From Bacillota bacterium (GTDB taxonomy: Bacteria; Bacillota; Clostridia; Lachnospirales; Lachnospiraceae): 63,983 nucleotides of DNA. Shown here piece by piece: positions 1 through 7,947 of the stretch (positions are counted from its first letter, which is position 1; every line of letters starts with the position of its first letter). Made by a program: the position numbers and the translations under genes. The notes under the pieces were generated by a model, which saw nothing but the letters and a program-made list of their open reading frames with translations, ran no database searches and was not told the origin of the DNA. The DNA is taken from contig JAEYOQ010000056.1 in assembly GCA_023411555.1 (NCBI GenBank), positions 1-63,983 on the forward strand. The letters are read 5' to 3'.

Positions 1-43
1 TTGTTATTATAGTGCGGTTTGAGACCCACACTCATTATAACAA
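1..43. other. Imperfect palindrome at the window edge
   Basis: The left arm begins TTGTTATTATAGTG and the right arm ends CACTCATTATAACAA, around a short loop. It would form a hairpin in RNA of either strand. An AAAGGAG and an ATG (55) follow, and the only reading frame there runs through the terminator at 82-106. It could be the structured tail of an element that lies mostly outside the window, such as the end of an IS200/IS605-type transposon with its guide RNA. That reading rests on general resemblance only. Confidence 0.3.
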
Positions 44-81
44 AGGAGTTCTCTTATGAAAACGCTAGAAGCCACTGGGAT

Positions 82-106
82 CCACCAGCATAGCTGGTGG
101 TTTTTT
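82..106 (+). terminator. Rho-independent terminator, plus strand
   Basis: A 7-bp stem (CCACCAG/CTGGTGG) with a 5-nt loop is followed directly by six T. It ends a plus-strand transcript that enters from outside the window. Confidence 0.7.
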
Positions 107-130
107 AAAGATAGCCCTACAATAAAAGCA

Positions 131-166
131 AAAACACTGTCCCTAAGGTTGTGGACAGTGTTTTTT
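131..166. terminator. Bidirectional terminator after araD
   Basis: A 12-bp stem (AAAACACTGTCC/GGACAGTGTTTT) with T-runs on both strands lies 42 bases past the araD stop. It ends araD on the minus strand and can also stop plus-strand reading. Confidence 0.75.
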
Positions 167-207
167 AATATCTATAAGTTCTAATGGAAATCATAGCTTG
201 GATACGT

Positions 208-924
208 TTAATGATCCTCAGAGCCCTGGCCATAATAGGCATTTGCTCCATGCTTACGATAATAATGCTTATCGAGTAAATACTGCGAGACTCTTGGTGT
301 ATTGGGATTCAAGGTTAGGGTTTTATATGCCATCTCAGCCACCTTATCCATTACCACTGCATTGTACACAGACCCGGCAGGTGTCTTGCCCCAAGCGAAG
401 GGTCCATGATTCTTCACCAGAATTCCCGGTATTGCCATCGGGTTACTATCTCCGATTGTTTCCACAATCACTTTACCCGTATTCAGCTCATAAGCCTCTT
501 CTATCTCCTTCTGTGTCAGTTCACGAGTACAAGGAATATCACCGAAGAAGTAATCCGCATGGGTCGTACCAAAAGCAGGTACAGACATCCCTGCTTGTGC
601 AAAGGTCACTGACCAGGTTGAATGGGTATGAACAACGCCTCCCATATCAGAAAATTGCTTATATAATACCAAATGGGTAGGTGTATCCGAAGAAGGCTTA
701 TAATGTCCCTCTATTACATTGCCATCCAGATCAACAACAACCATATCCTCCGGTTTCATAGAAGCATAATCTACTCCACTGGGTTTAATGACAACCAGCC
801 CATTCTCTCTATCAATTCCGCTTACATTACCCCAGGTATAAATAACCATGCCCTTATGTACCAATTCCATATTTGCATCGTATACTTCTTTTTTCAAACC
901 TTCCAGCACTGAACTCTCCTCCAT
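208..924 (-). CDS. araD: L-ribulose-5-phosphate 4-epimerase AraD
   Basis: This is a class II aldolase-type epimerase that converts L-ribulose 5-phosphate to D-xylulose 5-phosphate, the last step before arabinose carbon enters the pentose phosphate pathway. The 238 residues match the family length. The zinc ligands are visible as the HTH motif (His99, His101) and His173. Asp80, Asp124 and Tyr230/231 sit where the E. coli enzyme has its acid/base residues. GNVSG (32-36) and KPSG (47-50) are phosphate-binding motifs. No araA or araB lies next to it, so it appears to be a monocistronic copy with its own terminator at 131-166. L-fuculose-phosphate aldolase is the close alternative, but the C-terminal tyrosine and length favour AraD. 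Confidence 0.93.
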   Translation of the reverse strand: MEESSVLEGLKKEVYDANMELVHKGMVIYTWGNVSGIDRENGLVVIKPSGVDYASMKPEDMVVVDLDGNVIEGHYKPSSDTPTHLVLYKQFSDMGGVVHTHSTWSVTFAQAGMSVPAFGTTHADYFFGDIPCTRELTQKEIEEAYELNTGKVIVETIGDSNPMAIPGILVKNHGPFAWGKTPAGSVYNAVVMDKVAEMAYKTLTLNPNTPRVSQYLLDKHYYRKHGANAYYGQGSEDH

Positions 925-1012
925 TTTTCTATTCTACTTGTATCATATTTTTTACAATCCTTATTTCAATATAAATGATACATTTAACTTTTGCAATACA
1001 TAATTTTGTATC

Positions 1013-1047
1013 AAAAAGACCTTATCTTTGTCAGCTAAGATAAGGTC
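1013..1047 (-). terminator. Terminator of the Hpt-like gene
   Basis: The arms GACCTTATCTT (1018-1028) and AAGATAAGGTC (1037-1047) form an 11-bp stem. On the minus strand it is followed by five T. It lies 127 bases downstream of the stop codon of the gene at 1174-1668. Confidence 0.65.
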
Positions 1048-1056
1048 ATGTGGGAG

Positions 1057-1106
1057 TAATGTAAAATATACTATTATGATTAATCACAGTAGTGTATTTT
1101 ACATTA
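1057..1106. repeat. 50-nt near-perfect palindrome
   Basis: The two 25-nt halves pair around ATTAAT with one mismatch and two positions that are G-U wobbles in plus-strand RNA. There is no T-run on either side, so it is not a classical terminator. It lies between the Hpt-like gene and its terminator at 1013-1047. Confidence 0.7.
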
Positions 1107-1173
1107 ATAAACAACGAATGAATATTACAATGAGACATGCTACACTAGAAGCAATATCATATATGAGTATAAG

Positions 1174-1668
1174 TTATGATATTATCTTACGCTCTAGCAG
1201 ATCCGATGATTGCCTGATGCTTTCCTTGGTTTTTGTAAAATCATAATTAAAGTAGGAAGAATCCTCCTCTGTTACTGACGGGTCCTTAAAATCTATATTC
1301 TTAAATAATAGCTCCAAATGTTCGATAAATAGCATTAAACAATTCAAATAATCTGCTAGTAGCTCCGCCACAGTACTAGAATCATCATTCAAAATTGCTC
1401 TCTCCAGCTCATAGGATGCCTCTGCAAGACCACCTGCCCCTACATTATGAAACATTTTCTGTAGTGTCTGCGAAATTGATCTCAAGCCTTCATACTCTCC
1501 GGTCTGAAGCATCAAATTCATGATCGGCATCTTAGCCTTCATACTTTTCAGAACGGAAAGGAGAGCTCGTGAGTAGTTTGGGACGTTGCCAAGAAAGTAT
1601 CGAATACCTGAGTCATAATCAATCTCAGGAATGCAATAGAACATTTCGTGCACCTTGCTTCCCTTCAT
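1174..1668 (-). CDS. Degenerate Hpt-domain protein without the phospho-histidine
   Basis: This 164-residue protein has the layout of a stand-alone histidine phosphotransfer domain. An N-terminal segment (IRYFLGN..., about residues 23-28) is typical of Lachnospiraceae Hpt proteins, and a helix with NVGAGGLAEASYELE (about 75-89) follows. In normal Hpt proteins the active site reads H-x-L-K-G/S. Here the matching residues are Gln-Thr-Leu-Gln-Lys, so the phosphorylated His is Gln67. It may bind response regulators or kinases without relaying phosphate, or it may be decaying. The start was placed at 1668 because AAGGAGG lies 7 bases before that ATG, while a longer frame to 1689 would run through this site. 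No kinase or regulator gene is adjacent. Confidence 0.6.
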   Translation of the reverse strand: MKGSKVHEMFYCIPEIDYDSGIRYFLGNVPNYSRALLSVLKSMKAKMPIMNLMLQTGEYEGLRSISQTLQKMFHNVGAGGLAEASYELERAILNDDSSTVAELLADYLNCLMLFIEHLELLFKNIDFKDPSVTEEDSSYFNYDFTKTKESIRQSSDLLERKIIS

Positions 1669-2054
1669 CCAAATCCTCCTTACACACATCCGTTCGATAC
1701 ATACTACATGTTGTTAATTTAGTTAGATATTACCATTATATAGTAGTTTTGTAAATACCTAATTAGCTAAATTGCTAGTCTATTATACCCAAATAAACTA
1801 TAAATCGTACCATTCCACTCTGATTAGTCATTATTCGACTAGTATCCGTCGACGAAAACTTTTTAGCTCCCTTTTATTTCTTCTATTTCGGGCAAAATAA
1901 ATCTTATATAAAATTATTTAGACTAGCATATTTATAAATTTTGTTGTATTATGAAGCTACATTTTTAATAAATGACAGAAAGTGCACTTCGCGCACTTTG
2001 ATTGTCATGAATAAAATTGAGATTGAATGAAATGGATCTATAGGAGGTAAAAAA
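1669..2054. other. Intergenic region upstream of guaA
   Basis: The 386 bases are AT-rich and hold no credible gene. A hairpin lies at 1972-2010 (ATGACA...TGTCAT enclosing AAAGTGC/GCACTTT) in the presumed guaA leader. It has no T-run. I looked for purine-riboswitch core sequences and saw none. TAGGAGG at 2041-2047 is the guaA ribosome binding site. Confidence 0.5.
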
Positions 2055-3590
2055 GTGGATAAAGAAATCGTTATTGTACTTGACTTTGGTGGCCAATACA
2101 ACCAGCTGATAGCCAGAAGAGTCAGAGAATGCAATGTATACTGTGAAGTTCTTCCGTGTACGACCAGTCTTGAACACATCAAGGAAATTGCACCGAAGGG
2201 TATTATTTTTACAGGAGGACCCGCCAGTGTATATGAACCCGATGCCCCGTCCTGTGATCAGGGAATTTTCTCATTGGGTATTCCCGTACTGGGAATCTGT
2301 TATGGCTGTCAATTGATGACCTTCCAGCTTGGAGGCCAGGTATCGAAGGCACCGGTACGAGAATATGGTAGAACAGAAATTAATGTTACAACCACCTCAC
2401 TCTTATTTCAAAACATCTCAGACAGCACCATTTGTTGGATGAGTCATACCGATTATGTTGAAAAGCCTGCTGCCGGCTTCCATGTCATTGCTCAATCCGA
2501 TTCCTGCCCAATCGCGGCTATTGAAGATACCGAGCGTAACCTCTACGGAGTCCAGTTCCATCCCGAAGTAGTTCATACTCCGGAAGGTACTAAAATGCTC
2601 CATAACTTCCTATATAATGTGTGTCATTGCTCCGGAGACTGGAAGATGTCTTCCTTTACCGAAGAGATGGTAAAAAGCCTAAAGGAAAAGATTGGTGATA
2701 AGAAGGTTCTCTGTGCTTTATCCGGCGGAGTAGACTCCTCTGTTGCTGCTGTCATGATCAGTAAAGCAGTTGGTAAACAGCTCACCTGTATCTTTGTAGA
2801 TCATGGCCTTCTTCGTAAAAATGAAGGCGATGAGGTAGAACAGATTTTTACCACACAATTTGATGTAAACTTCATTCGTGTAAATGCACAGCAGCGCTTT
2901 TATGATAAACTGGCTGGCGTATCCGAACCGGAGCAAAAAAGAAAAATCATCGGTGAAGAGTTCATTCGTGTATTCGAGGAAGAAGCAAAGAAAATCGGTA
3001 CTGTTGATTTCCTGGTTCAAGGTACCATCTATCCAGATGTTATTGAAAGCGGTCTTGGAAAATCAGCCGTGATCAAAAGCCATCACAATGTAGGCGGTCT
3101 TCCTGATTATGTAGATTTCAAGGAAATCATCGAACCCCTACGCAATCTCTTTAAGGATGAGGTTAGAAAAGCAGGCCTTGAGCTTGGTATCCCGGAGAAA
3201 CTGGTCTTCAGACAGCCCTTCCCCGGTCCCGGCCTTGCAATCCGTATTATCGGTGATATTACCCCCGAGAAGGTAGCTATCCTTCAGGATGCAGATTATA
3301 TCTACAGAGAAGAAATAGCAAAGGCTGGCTTAGACAGAAGCATCGGACAGTACTTTGCAGTATTAACCAATCTTCGCAGTGTAGGTGTTATGGGCGATGA
3401 GAGAACCTATGATTATACTGTAGCCCTTCGTGCAGTAACGACTACCGACTTCATGACCGCCGAATTCGCCGAGCTTCCTTGGGATTTACTCGGAAAGATT
3501 TCAAATAGAATTGTAAATGAAGTAAAGCATGTCAACCGTATCTGCTATGACATTACAGGCAAACCCCCGGCAACCATCGAATGGGAATGA
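2055..3590 (+). CDS. guaA: GMP synthase (glutamine-hydrolysing)
   Basis: It aminates XMP to GMP using ATP and glutamine, the last step of guanine nucleotide synthesis in the cytoplasm. Residues 1-190 are a class I glutamine amidotransferase: GICYGCQL carries the catalytic Cys82, and FHPEV holds the His and Glu partners. The second half is an ATP pyrophosphatase with SGGVDSS as the PP-loop, followed by the GMP synthase dimerisation domain ending IEWE. The 511 residues match the family (about 510-525). The start is GTG, set by TAGGAGG 7 bases upstream; earlier in-frame starts are not needed. The usual GICYGMQ is GICYGCQ here, a small change. It is followed by a strong terminator at 3613-3675. 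Confidence 0.97.
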   Translation: MDKEIVIVLDFGGQYNQLIARRVRECNVYCEVLPCTTSLEHIKEIAPKGIIFTGGPASVYEPDAPSCDQGIFSLGIPVLGICYGCQLMTFQLGGQVSKAPVREYGRTEINVTTTSLLFQNISDSTICWMSHTDYVEKPAAGFHVIAQSDSCPIAAIEDTERNLYGVQFHPEVVHTPEGTKMLHNFLYNVCHCSGDWKMSSFTEEMVKSLKEKIGDKKVLCALSGGVDSSVAAVMISKAVGKQLTCIFVDHGLLRKNEGDEVEQIFTTQFDVNFIRVNAQQRFYDKLAGVSEPEQKRKIIGEEFIRVFEEEAKKIGTVDFLVQGTIYPDVIESGLGKSAVIKSHHNVGGLPDYVDFKEIIEPLRNLFKDEVRKAGLELGIPEKLVFRQPFPGPGLAIRIIGDITPEKVAILQDADYIYREEIAKAGLDRSIGQYFAVLTNLRSVGVMGDERTYDYTVALRAVTTTDFMTAEFAELPWDLLGKISNRIVNEVKHVNRICYDITGKPPATIEWE

Positions 3591-3612
3591 TCGCGTAAAG
3601 CTACAAGCCAGT

Positions 3613-3675
3613 CGGTCATAAAAATAAAGCTTCCTGCAAGAGCTCGCTCTTGTAAGGAAGCTTTATTTTATGACC
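3613..3675. terminator. Long hairpin terminator of guaA
   Basis: A stem of about 30 bp (GGTCATAAAA...TTTTATGACC, with AAGCTTCCT/AGGAAGCTT and GCAAGAGC/GCTCTTG inside) begins 22 bases after the guaA stop. The outer bases continue into sequence that pairs with the 65-bp repeats downstream: CGTAAAGCTACAAGCC at 3595-3610 is the reverse complement of a segment in each repeat. Confidence 0.7.
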
Positions 3676-3685
3676 AGCGGGCGCC

Positions 3686-3944
3686 AGCCCGCGTGTTGAC
3701 AGACGCGCAGCGGCTGGCAACTAAGACGGCTTGTAGCTTTACGTTCCCTTAGCCCGCGTGTTGACAGACGCATAGCGGCTGGCGACTAAGACGGCTTGTA
3801 GCTTTACGTTCCCTTAGCCCGCGTGTTGACAGACGCGCAGCGGCTGGCGACTAAGACGGCTTGTAGCTTTACGTTCTCTTAGCCCGCGTGTTGACAGACG
3901 CGCAGCGGCTGGCGACTAAGACGGCTTGTAGCTTTACGTTCCCT
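3686..3944. repeat. Four tandem copies of a 65-bp GC-rich hairpin repeat
   Basis: Copies start at 3686, 3751, 3816 and 3881. They differ at only a few positions; the last lacks one base at its end. Each copy holds nested inverted repeats (AGCC...GGCT enclosing CGCGT...ACGCG) around GTTGACAG, then a single-stranded tail ending GTAGCTTTACGTTCCCTT. The unit is not a multiple of three and no reading frame spans the array. GC content is clearly above the flanks. It directly follows the guaA terminator. Confidence 0.9.
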
Positions 3945-3977
3945 AGCCATTTCTTATACCTATTATTTACATAATTA

Positions 3978-4011
3978 TTGACAAACGATAATTCTTCGAA
4001 TATAATTATCG
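3978..4011 (+). promoter_or_regulatory. Consensus promoter with palindromic operator
   Basis: TTGACA (3978-3983) and TATAAT (4001-4006) are both perfect and 17 bases apart. An inverted repeat CGATAATT (3986-3993) / AATTATCG (4004-4011) spans the spacer and overlaps the -10 box, so a bound dimer would block RNA polymerase. It drives the operon at 4040-6229. The small HTH protein of that operon is the obvious candidate to bind it. Confidence 0.75.
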
Positions 4012-4039
4012 CAAAACAATAATTTGAGGTGGGTACATC

Positions 4040-5059
4040 ATGAAAAAAATAAAAATACTCCTGCTATTCGAAGGTATTCTATCTATCTGCTTTGCAATTT
4101 TTATGTTCTATGTTGCCAAATTACAGAGTCCATTAGAGCTATTATATATGCCCTTTGACTGGATTGGTAACGCTCTCCGGTGGTTGTCTCTTAGCTCCTT
4201 TATCGGAAATGTAATAGCACTAATTTGCTATATCGTTCTATCCATAAGTCCCTTTATCTATCTGATTATTGTCAAACGTAGGTCTGGTTTTCAAAAAATA
4301 GATATGTTACTACCAGTAATCAGTATTTATCTTTTTCTCATCCTCTATGAATTTGTTAATCAAGGCCTTATGCTAAATCATGTTCCACAAATGTTGACGG
4401 ATCTATCTGCCCTTCCAGCCATTAAGCTGATACTTGCTATCATCTTTTACTCACTATTCCTTGGATATCTTATTTTACGCACGTTAGGTAATCTAGCAAA
4501 AGATAGCAATGAGGACCGGAGGCAATATCTATGCCAGGGTCTTCAGAAAATCCTACTGGCTCTCTCTGCCCTATACACCTTCTATATTGGATATTTTGCT
4601 GGCTATCAGATGCTTTCCGACATAAATAATTATGCTGTGAAGGCGAGCTCTACTCTTCCCTTTTTTAGCCCGATATCACTTTCCAATAACACTGTAATAG
4701 ACCAATTCATGGTTATCCTGACCTATCTGCTACGATGCCTCCCGATTATCTTCTCGGTTCTAATCCTAATCAACGGAGTTGCACTTTTGAAGGTTATGAT
4801 TTCGTGTCACTTGAAGGAAGAAGAGTTTATTGCTGCTGCTCAGTTAAGTAATGTAAGCAAAAAGGCGGTTTATGTAACTGTATTTAGCAATCTACTTCTT
4901 AATGTTACTCAGCTTATCCTTTCAAAGCATCTCAGTGATACTTCCTTCAAACTGGAGATAATCTTATCTCCAGTAATCATTGCCTTTGCTGCCACGATAT
5001 TATCCGGTTACTTTAGGGAAAGCAAGGAGTTAAAGGAAGATAATGAAATGATCATATAG
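4040..5059 (+). CDS. Multi-pass membrane protein, DUF2975-like
   Basis: The 339 residues contain about eight hydrophobic segments, among them residues 5-25, 55-80, 90-108, 130-148, 170-190, 225-250 and 275-325, so it is an integral membrane protein. No catalytic motif was recognised. The C-terminus (YFRESKELKEDNEMII) resembles the end of DUF2975 proteins, which are usually followed, as here, by a small HTH regulator of the YozG/HTH_26 type. It is about twice the usual DUF2975 length, so the match may cover only part of it. It is the first gene of a three-gene operon with a very strong promoter and an operator. The substrate or signal is unknown. Confidence 0.6.
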   Translation: MKKIKILLLFEGILSICFAIFMFYVAKLQSPLELLYMPFDWIGNALRWLSLSSFIGNVIALICYIVLSISPFIYLIIVKRRSGFQKIDMLLPVISIYLFLILYEFVNQGLMLNHVPQMLTDLSALPAIKLILAIIFYSLFLGYLILRTLGNLAKDSNEDRRQYLCQGLQKILLALSALYTFYIGYFAGYQMLSDINNYAVKASSTLPFFSPISLSNNTVIDQFMVILTYLLRCLPIIFSVLILINGVALLKVMISCHLKEEEFIAAAQLSNVSKKAVYVTVFSNLLLNVTQLILSKHLSDTSFKLEIILSPVIIAFAATILSGYFRESKELKEDNEMII

Positions 5060-5070
5060 GAGAGATTGCG

Positions 5071-5301
5071 ATGGCAATACAAGTTCATTTGGATGAAATA
5101 TTAAAGGATCGACATATGACCTCAAAAGAATTATGCAAATTAGTTGATATCACAGAGGCTAATCTGTCCGTTCTTCGAAGTGGCAAGGCAAAGGGGGTCC
5201 GCTTTGTCACCTTGAATAAAATATGTCACTATCTACAATGCGATGTTGGAGATATTCTTAGCTGTGATGGAAACTTGGAGGAGGATGAAGATGAGGAATA
5301 A
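5071..5301 (+). CDS. Small Cro/CI-type HTH regulator (YozG-like)
   Basis: This 76-residue protein is almost entirely one helix-turn-helix domain. MTSKELCKLVDITEANLS is the scaffold and first helix pair, and LSVLRSGKAKGVRFVTLNKIC the recognition region. CDVGDILS is the usual C-terminal end of the HTH_26 group. The acidic tail EEDEDEE is extra. It starts 12 bases after the membrane protein gene, with AGGAGAG before it, and overlaps the lipoprotein gene by 11 bases, so the three are translated together. It probably represses its own operon through the CGATAATT palindrome at 3986-4011. That role is inferred from position. Confidence 0.8.
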   Translation: MAIQVHLDEILKDRHMTSKELCKLVDITEANLSVLRSGKAKGVRFVTLNKICHYLQCDVGDILSCDGNLEEDEDEE

Positions 5302-6229
5302 TGTGAAGATTAGATTATTAATGTTAGTATTGATACTTTCCACTTGCTTACTTTCCGGGTGTCAGCTTGCCCGGGATACAGCATCGATTAAGCAGGCTAC
5401 AGAAAGCTTATGCGGTGTATTTGTTACGATCAACGACGATATGAATTACTCGCTCTCCAATCATGAGATTAAAGTCAATTCTAAGGGTGAACTGGAATTT
5501 ATTGATCTCTCCTCCAGTCAGACGATTGAGGGCGTAATGGAGGACGGGCATGTAACCTTCGGAGATACTCCAGGATACTATATGGGCCTTGTAGAGATTG
5601 ATTTAAATAACAGCATGAATAATTGCTCAGGTACGGACATCGGCTTCAGGGATACTAAGTATTTTGTCAATTCAACGGATGGTATGGAAGAGCACAGCCA
5701 TGAAGCAACCATAACAATCAGTAGAAAAACCGATAAAATAATTAAAATGAATCCCGTGTATGTAAGGTCGGATGGAAGTATCTATACTATTCTCGAGCAA
5801 AATGGTGGTTATGTGTACACCGGCTCTTCCGGCGCCCAGATGTATACTCAAACCCTCAGTGATGAAAAGTCAACCACTCAGGGAAGTATGGTAAAGAAAG
5901 AAAAGAAGGCATTTATCATTCATGTAGCTATGGTCGATGAAGCAAAGCATGTCTTAATTAAGGAAATGAATCGTGAGGACTCCTTGATCAAAACTACGAT
6001 ATTTACACAGACGGATGCTGAGGATTTCATTGTGGATTCGAACACCTCTTATGTTATTGTAGAAGAACTGATGACAGACAATAATGACAAGGATTACATT
6101 GCTAGAAGCGTCTATAGCCTGGAAGACAAAGACTTAACGGAGGAGTATATAAGTCATACCTGTAGCTTCCCCGTAGAAAATGGGATAATAGGAGTAAAAA
6201 ACATCCGTTTTATCTCAAAGAGCCAATAA
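5291..6229 (+). CDS. Lipoprotein of unknown function
   Basis: The 312-residue product begins with a lipoprotein signal: basic MRNNVKIR, a hydrophobic stretch, then lipobox LSGC at about residues 20-23. The mature protein would be anchored on the outer face of the membrane. The rest is polar and predicted to be beta-rich, and I recognise no family. A start at 5291 is chosen because GGAGGAGG (5277-5284) lies 6 bases before it and the lipobox is then at the right distance; a frame to 5243 would put the signal internally. It is the last gene of the DUF2975-like operon, so it may work with that membrane protein. Confidence 0.7.
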   Translation: MRNNVKIRLLMLVLILSTCLLSGCQLARDTASIKQATESLCGVFVTINDDMNYSLSNHEIKVNSKGELEFIDLSSSQTIEGVMEDGHVTFGDTPGYYMGLVEIDLNNSMNNCSGTDIGFRDTKYFVNSTDGMEEHSHEATITISRKTDKIIKMNPVYVRSDGSIYTILEQNGGYVYTGSSGAQMYTQTLSDEKSTTQGSMVKKEKKAFIIHVAMVDEAKHVLIKEMNREDSLIKTTIFTQTDAEDFIVDSNTSYVIVEELMTDNNDKDYIARSVYSLEDKDLTEEYISHTCSFPVENGIIGVKNIRFISKSQ

Positions 6230-6355
6230 TCATATTACAATAGACAATAGTAAGATGATTCAGACGCGAAGTGCGTTATCCCAAGGTGAATATAATTCAC
6301 TTACCGGAGGGCTTTTACTCATTACAATTGTATCATGGACATAATTTACCAAAGA

Positions 6356-6405
6356 ATAAAAAGGCTGTTCAACAAAGTGTGATAACACCTGTTAAAACAG
6401 CCTTT
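6356..6405 (-). terminator. Terminator of the secreted protein gene
   Basis: Arms AAAGGCTGTT (6360-6369) and AACAGCCTTT (6396-6405) form a 10-bp stem. The minus strand continues with a run of T. It lies 49 bases past the stop of the gene at 6454-7620. Confidence 0.7.
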
Positions 6406-6453
6406 CATTCTCTTTTATATTATGATTTCATGAAAAAGTCATCTGATAGACGG

Positions 6454-7620
6454 TTATTTTGTAGTAATCGAATTAACATAAAGAACTACGCAGGTAGAAG
6501 CGGGAATAGTCAATTTAGTATCCTTGTCTACCGTACTCTTAAGTCTAACATAGATGACATCAGTTACATTTGCCTTCGGTATAATCGTTGGCTTATTAGG
6601 TGTAATTGAGGTCCACTTCATAGTAGCTGCATTAAAAGTAGTTCCATTTGATAATTTACAATATTCATATGCTTTTTTTGCATCATCGGTTATTGTGACG
6701 GTTGAACCCTCAATCTTAATGGAAGTAGGGGCAATCGGCTGTGTCGGAATCTCGATCAGCTTCACACCGGATGCAGCCTTCTTATCCGAAGCAGCAGTAC
6801 GAAACTCATAAGCACCTGCTGGCAACTGAGTATTATATGCTGTTGAGCTAATTTTAGCCAGGTCATATAAGCTAATTGTCTTAACCTTAGTGTCTGTGGT
6901 AACAAATCTCCAACCGCTTATGGTTGGATCATAAACTTGTGTACTGTTTGCTTTAATACCCGTAATCATGAGCTTACTACCATCCACCTTAACCGATGGA
7001 GGGGTAGGTCTCTTTGGAACCTTTACCGAAATGATCTTACCGGCACGCATCCCTATAGAAGCGGATGATCTAAATTGTATTGTAGCACCCTTCAATTCAT
7101 ACATCGCGGTCGGAAAACTTACCGGAGGTGTCTTCCAATTACCGTTGGTTCCATTACGATATTCAACCGGGGCTCCAGTAGTTTTATAATCAATATAGCC
7201 AACACCGTTCCTGATAACATAAGCTGCTGTCACCGTATTCGGTTCAGCCATCAATTTTTGCTCATTAATAACAGCGGTATCCTTATCGCCTTTAAAATAA
7301 ATAAGAACCTCTTTCGTAGATAACAACCCTGAGATATCCACCACACCGGCACCATTTACTATGGGGACATCTTCCCAAGTCTTCTTATTATCGATGCTTA
7401 TGTAGAATTTTGTGCTTCCTCCTGCACCAGCAGTCACCGTCGCAGTCTGTTCGATATAATTGACTACTACATTAACCTGAGATCCGGTTACAGTTGAAGC
7501 GACTGTCGTGACAGGCTTAATGAATGCTAATATTACAATCGCGAATAGCATAAAAGATATCATATACTTGAATGGCCCAAAGAAGCTTTGCACCGCCTTA
7601 TGTTCCATTTTGTTTCTCAT
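6454..7620 (-). CDS. Secreted or membrane-anchored beta-rich protein
   Basis: The 388-residue product has one hydrophobic segment near the N-terminus (about residues 18-42, ending TTVAS), which can be a signal peptide or anchor. The rest is rich in Thr, Val, Ile and Ser and alternates as in Ig-like or fibronectin-like modules. Similar segments recur, for example PTPPSVKVDGSKLMITG and APTSIKIEGSTVTITD, which suggests at least two homologous modules. No catalytic motif is visible. The start at 7620 follows AAAGGGG with suitable spacing; a frame to 7668 has no comparable site. It stands alone, with a terminator at 6356-6405. A surface or adhesion role is possible but unproven. Confidence 0.6.
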   Translation of the reverse strand: MRNKMEHKAVQSFFGPFKYMISFMLFAIVILAFIKPVTTVASTVTGSQVNVVVNYIEQTATVTAGAGGSTKFYISIDNKKTWEDVPIVNGAGVVDISGLLSTKEVLIYFKGDKDTAVINEQKLMAEPNTVTAAYVIRNGVGYIDYKTTGAPVEYRNGTNGNWKTPPVSFPTAMYELKGATIQFRSSASIGMRAGKIISVKVPKRPTPPSVKVDGSKLMITGIKANSTQVYDPTISGWRFVTTDTKVKTISLYDLAKISSTAYNTQLPAGAYEFRTAASDKKAASGVKLIEIPTQPIAPTSIKIEGSTVTITDDAKKAYEYCKLSNGTTFNAATMKWTSITPNKPTIIPKANVTDVIYVRLKSTVDKDTKLTIPASTCVVLYVNSITTK

Positions 7621-7947
7621 TCGTTTACCCCTTTCTCTGGCTTGTCCCATCCGGTCTTCTACAGCCATATGAGTGAATTGCTCGTATCAAGTCACATAAA
7701 TTGATTAGTTCCATAGCTTTATTATACTTTCTTTCCTTCCAGGATGCAACCTTATAGGTCCCATTTCCTAGCAATCTTAAGGAATTATTCAGAATTAGAG
7801 GGCGCTTCCCAGCATATGGAATCTACGCAGGGGTGCATACTATCCATTCCTACCATTATAGCCTATATTAAGAAATAGCCTCTGGACTCAATAATCAAAA
7901 AATCTGGCAACCGGTAACATAACGCTCTTTACCGATGCCAGATATCT
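7621..7947. other. Intergenic region, mostly featureless
   Basis: Apart from the terminator at 7896-7943 I see nothing definite in this stretch. The promoter for the secreted protein gene should lie near 7680-7760 on the minus strand, but no clear -35/-10 pair stands out. Confidence 0.4.
7896..7943 (-). terminator. Terminator of the uvrBA operon
   Basis: ATCTGGCA (7902-7909) and TGCCAGAT (7936-7943) form the stem, with GGTAA/TTTACC inside. On the minus strand six T follow. It begins 5 bases after the stop of the AlkZ-related gene and so ends the operon that starts at uvrB. Confidence 0.8.

Noticed and set aside
55..183. Leader peptide with tandem Trp codons (attenuator)
   Set aside because: The Trp-Trp-Phe-Phe run is just the terminator stem and its T-run translated; no Trp operon follows.
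1669..2054. Purine riboswitch before guaA
   Set aside because: I could not find the conserved three-way junction core; only a plain hairpin is present.
3686..3944. CRISPR array
   Set aside because: The copies are contiguous with no unique spacers, and the unit is 65 bases with internal stems.
6271..6609. 112-residue plus-strand ORF
   Set aside because: It overlaps the terminator and 3' end of the opposite secreted-protein gene, has no ribosome site and a non-coding composition.
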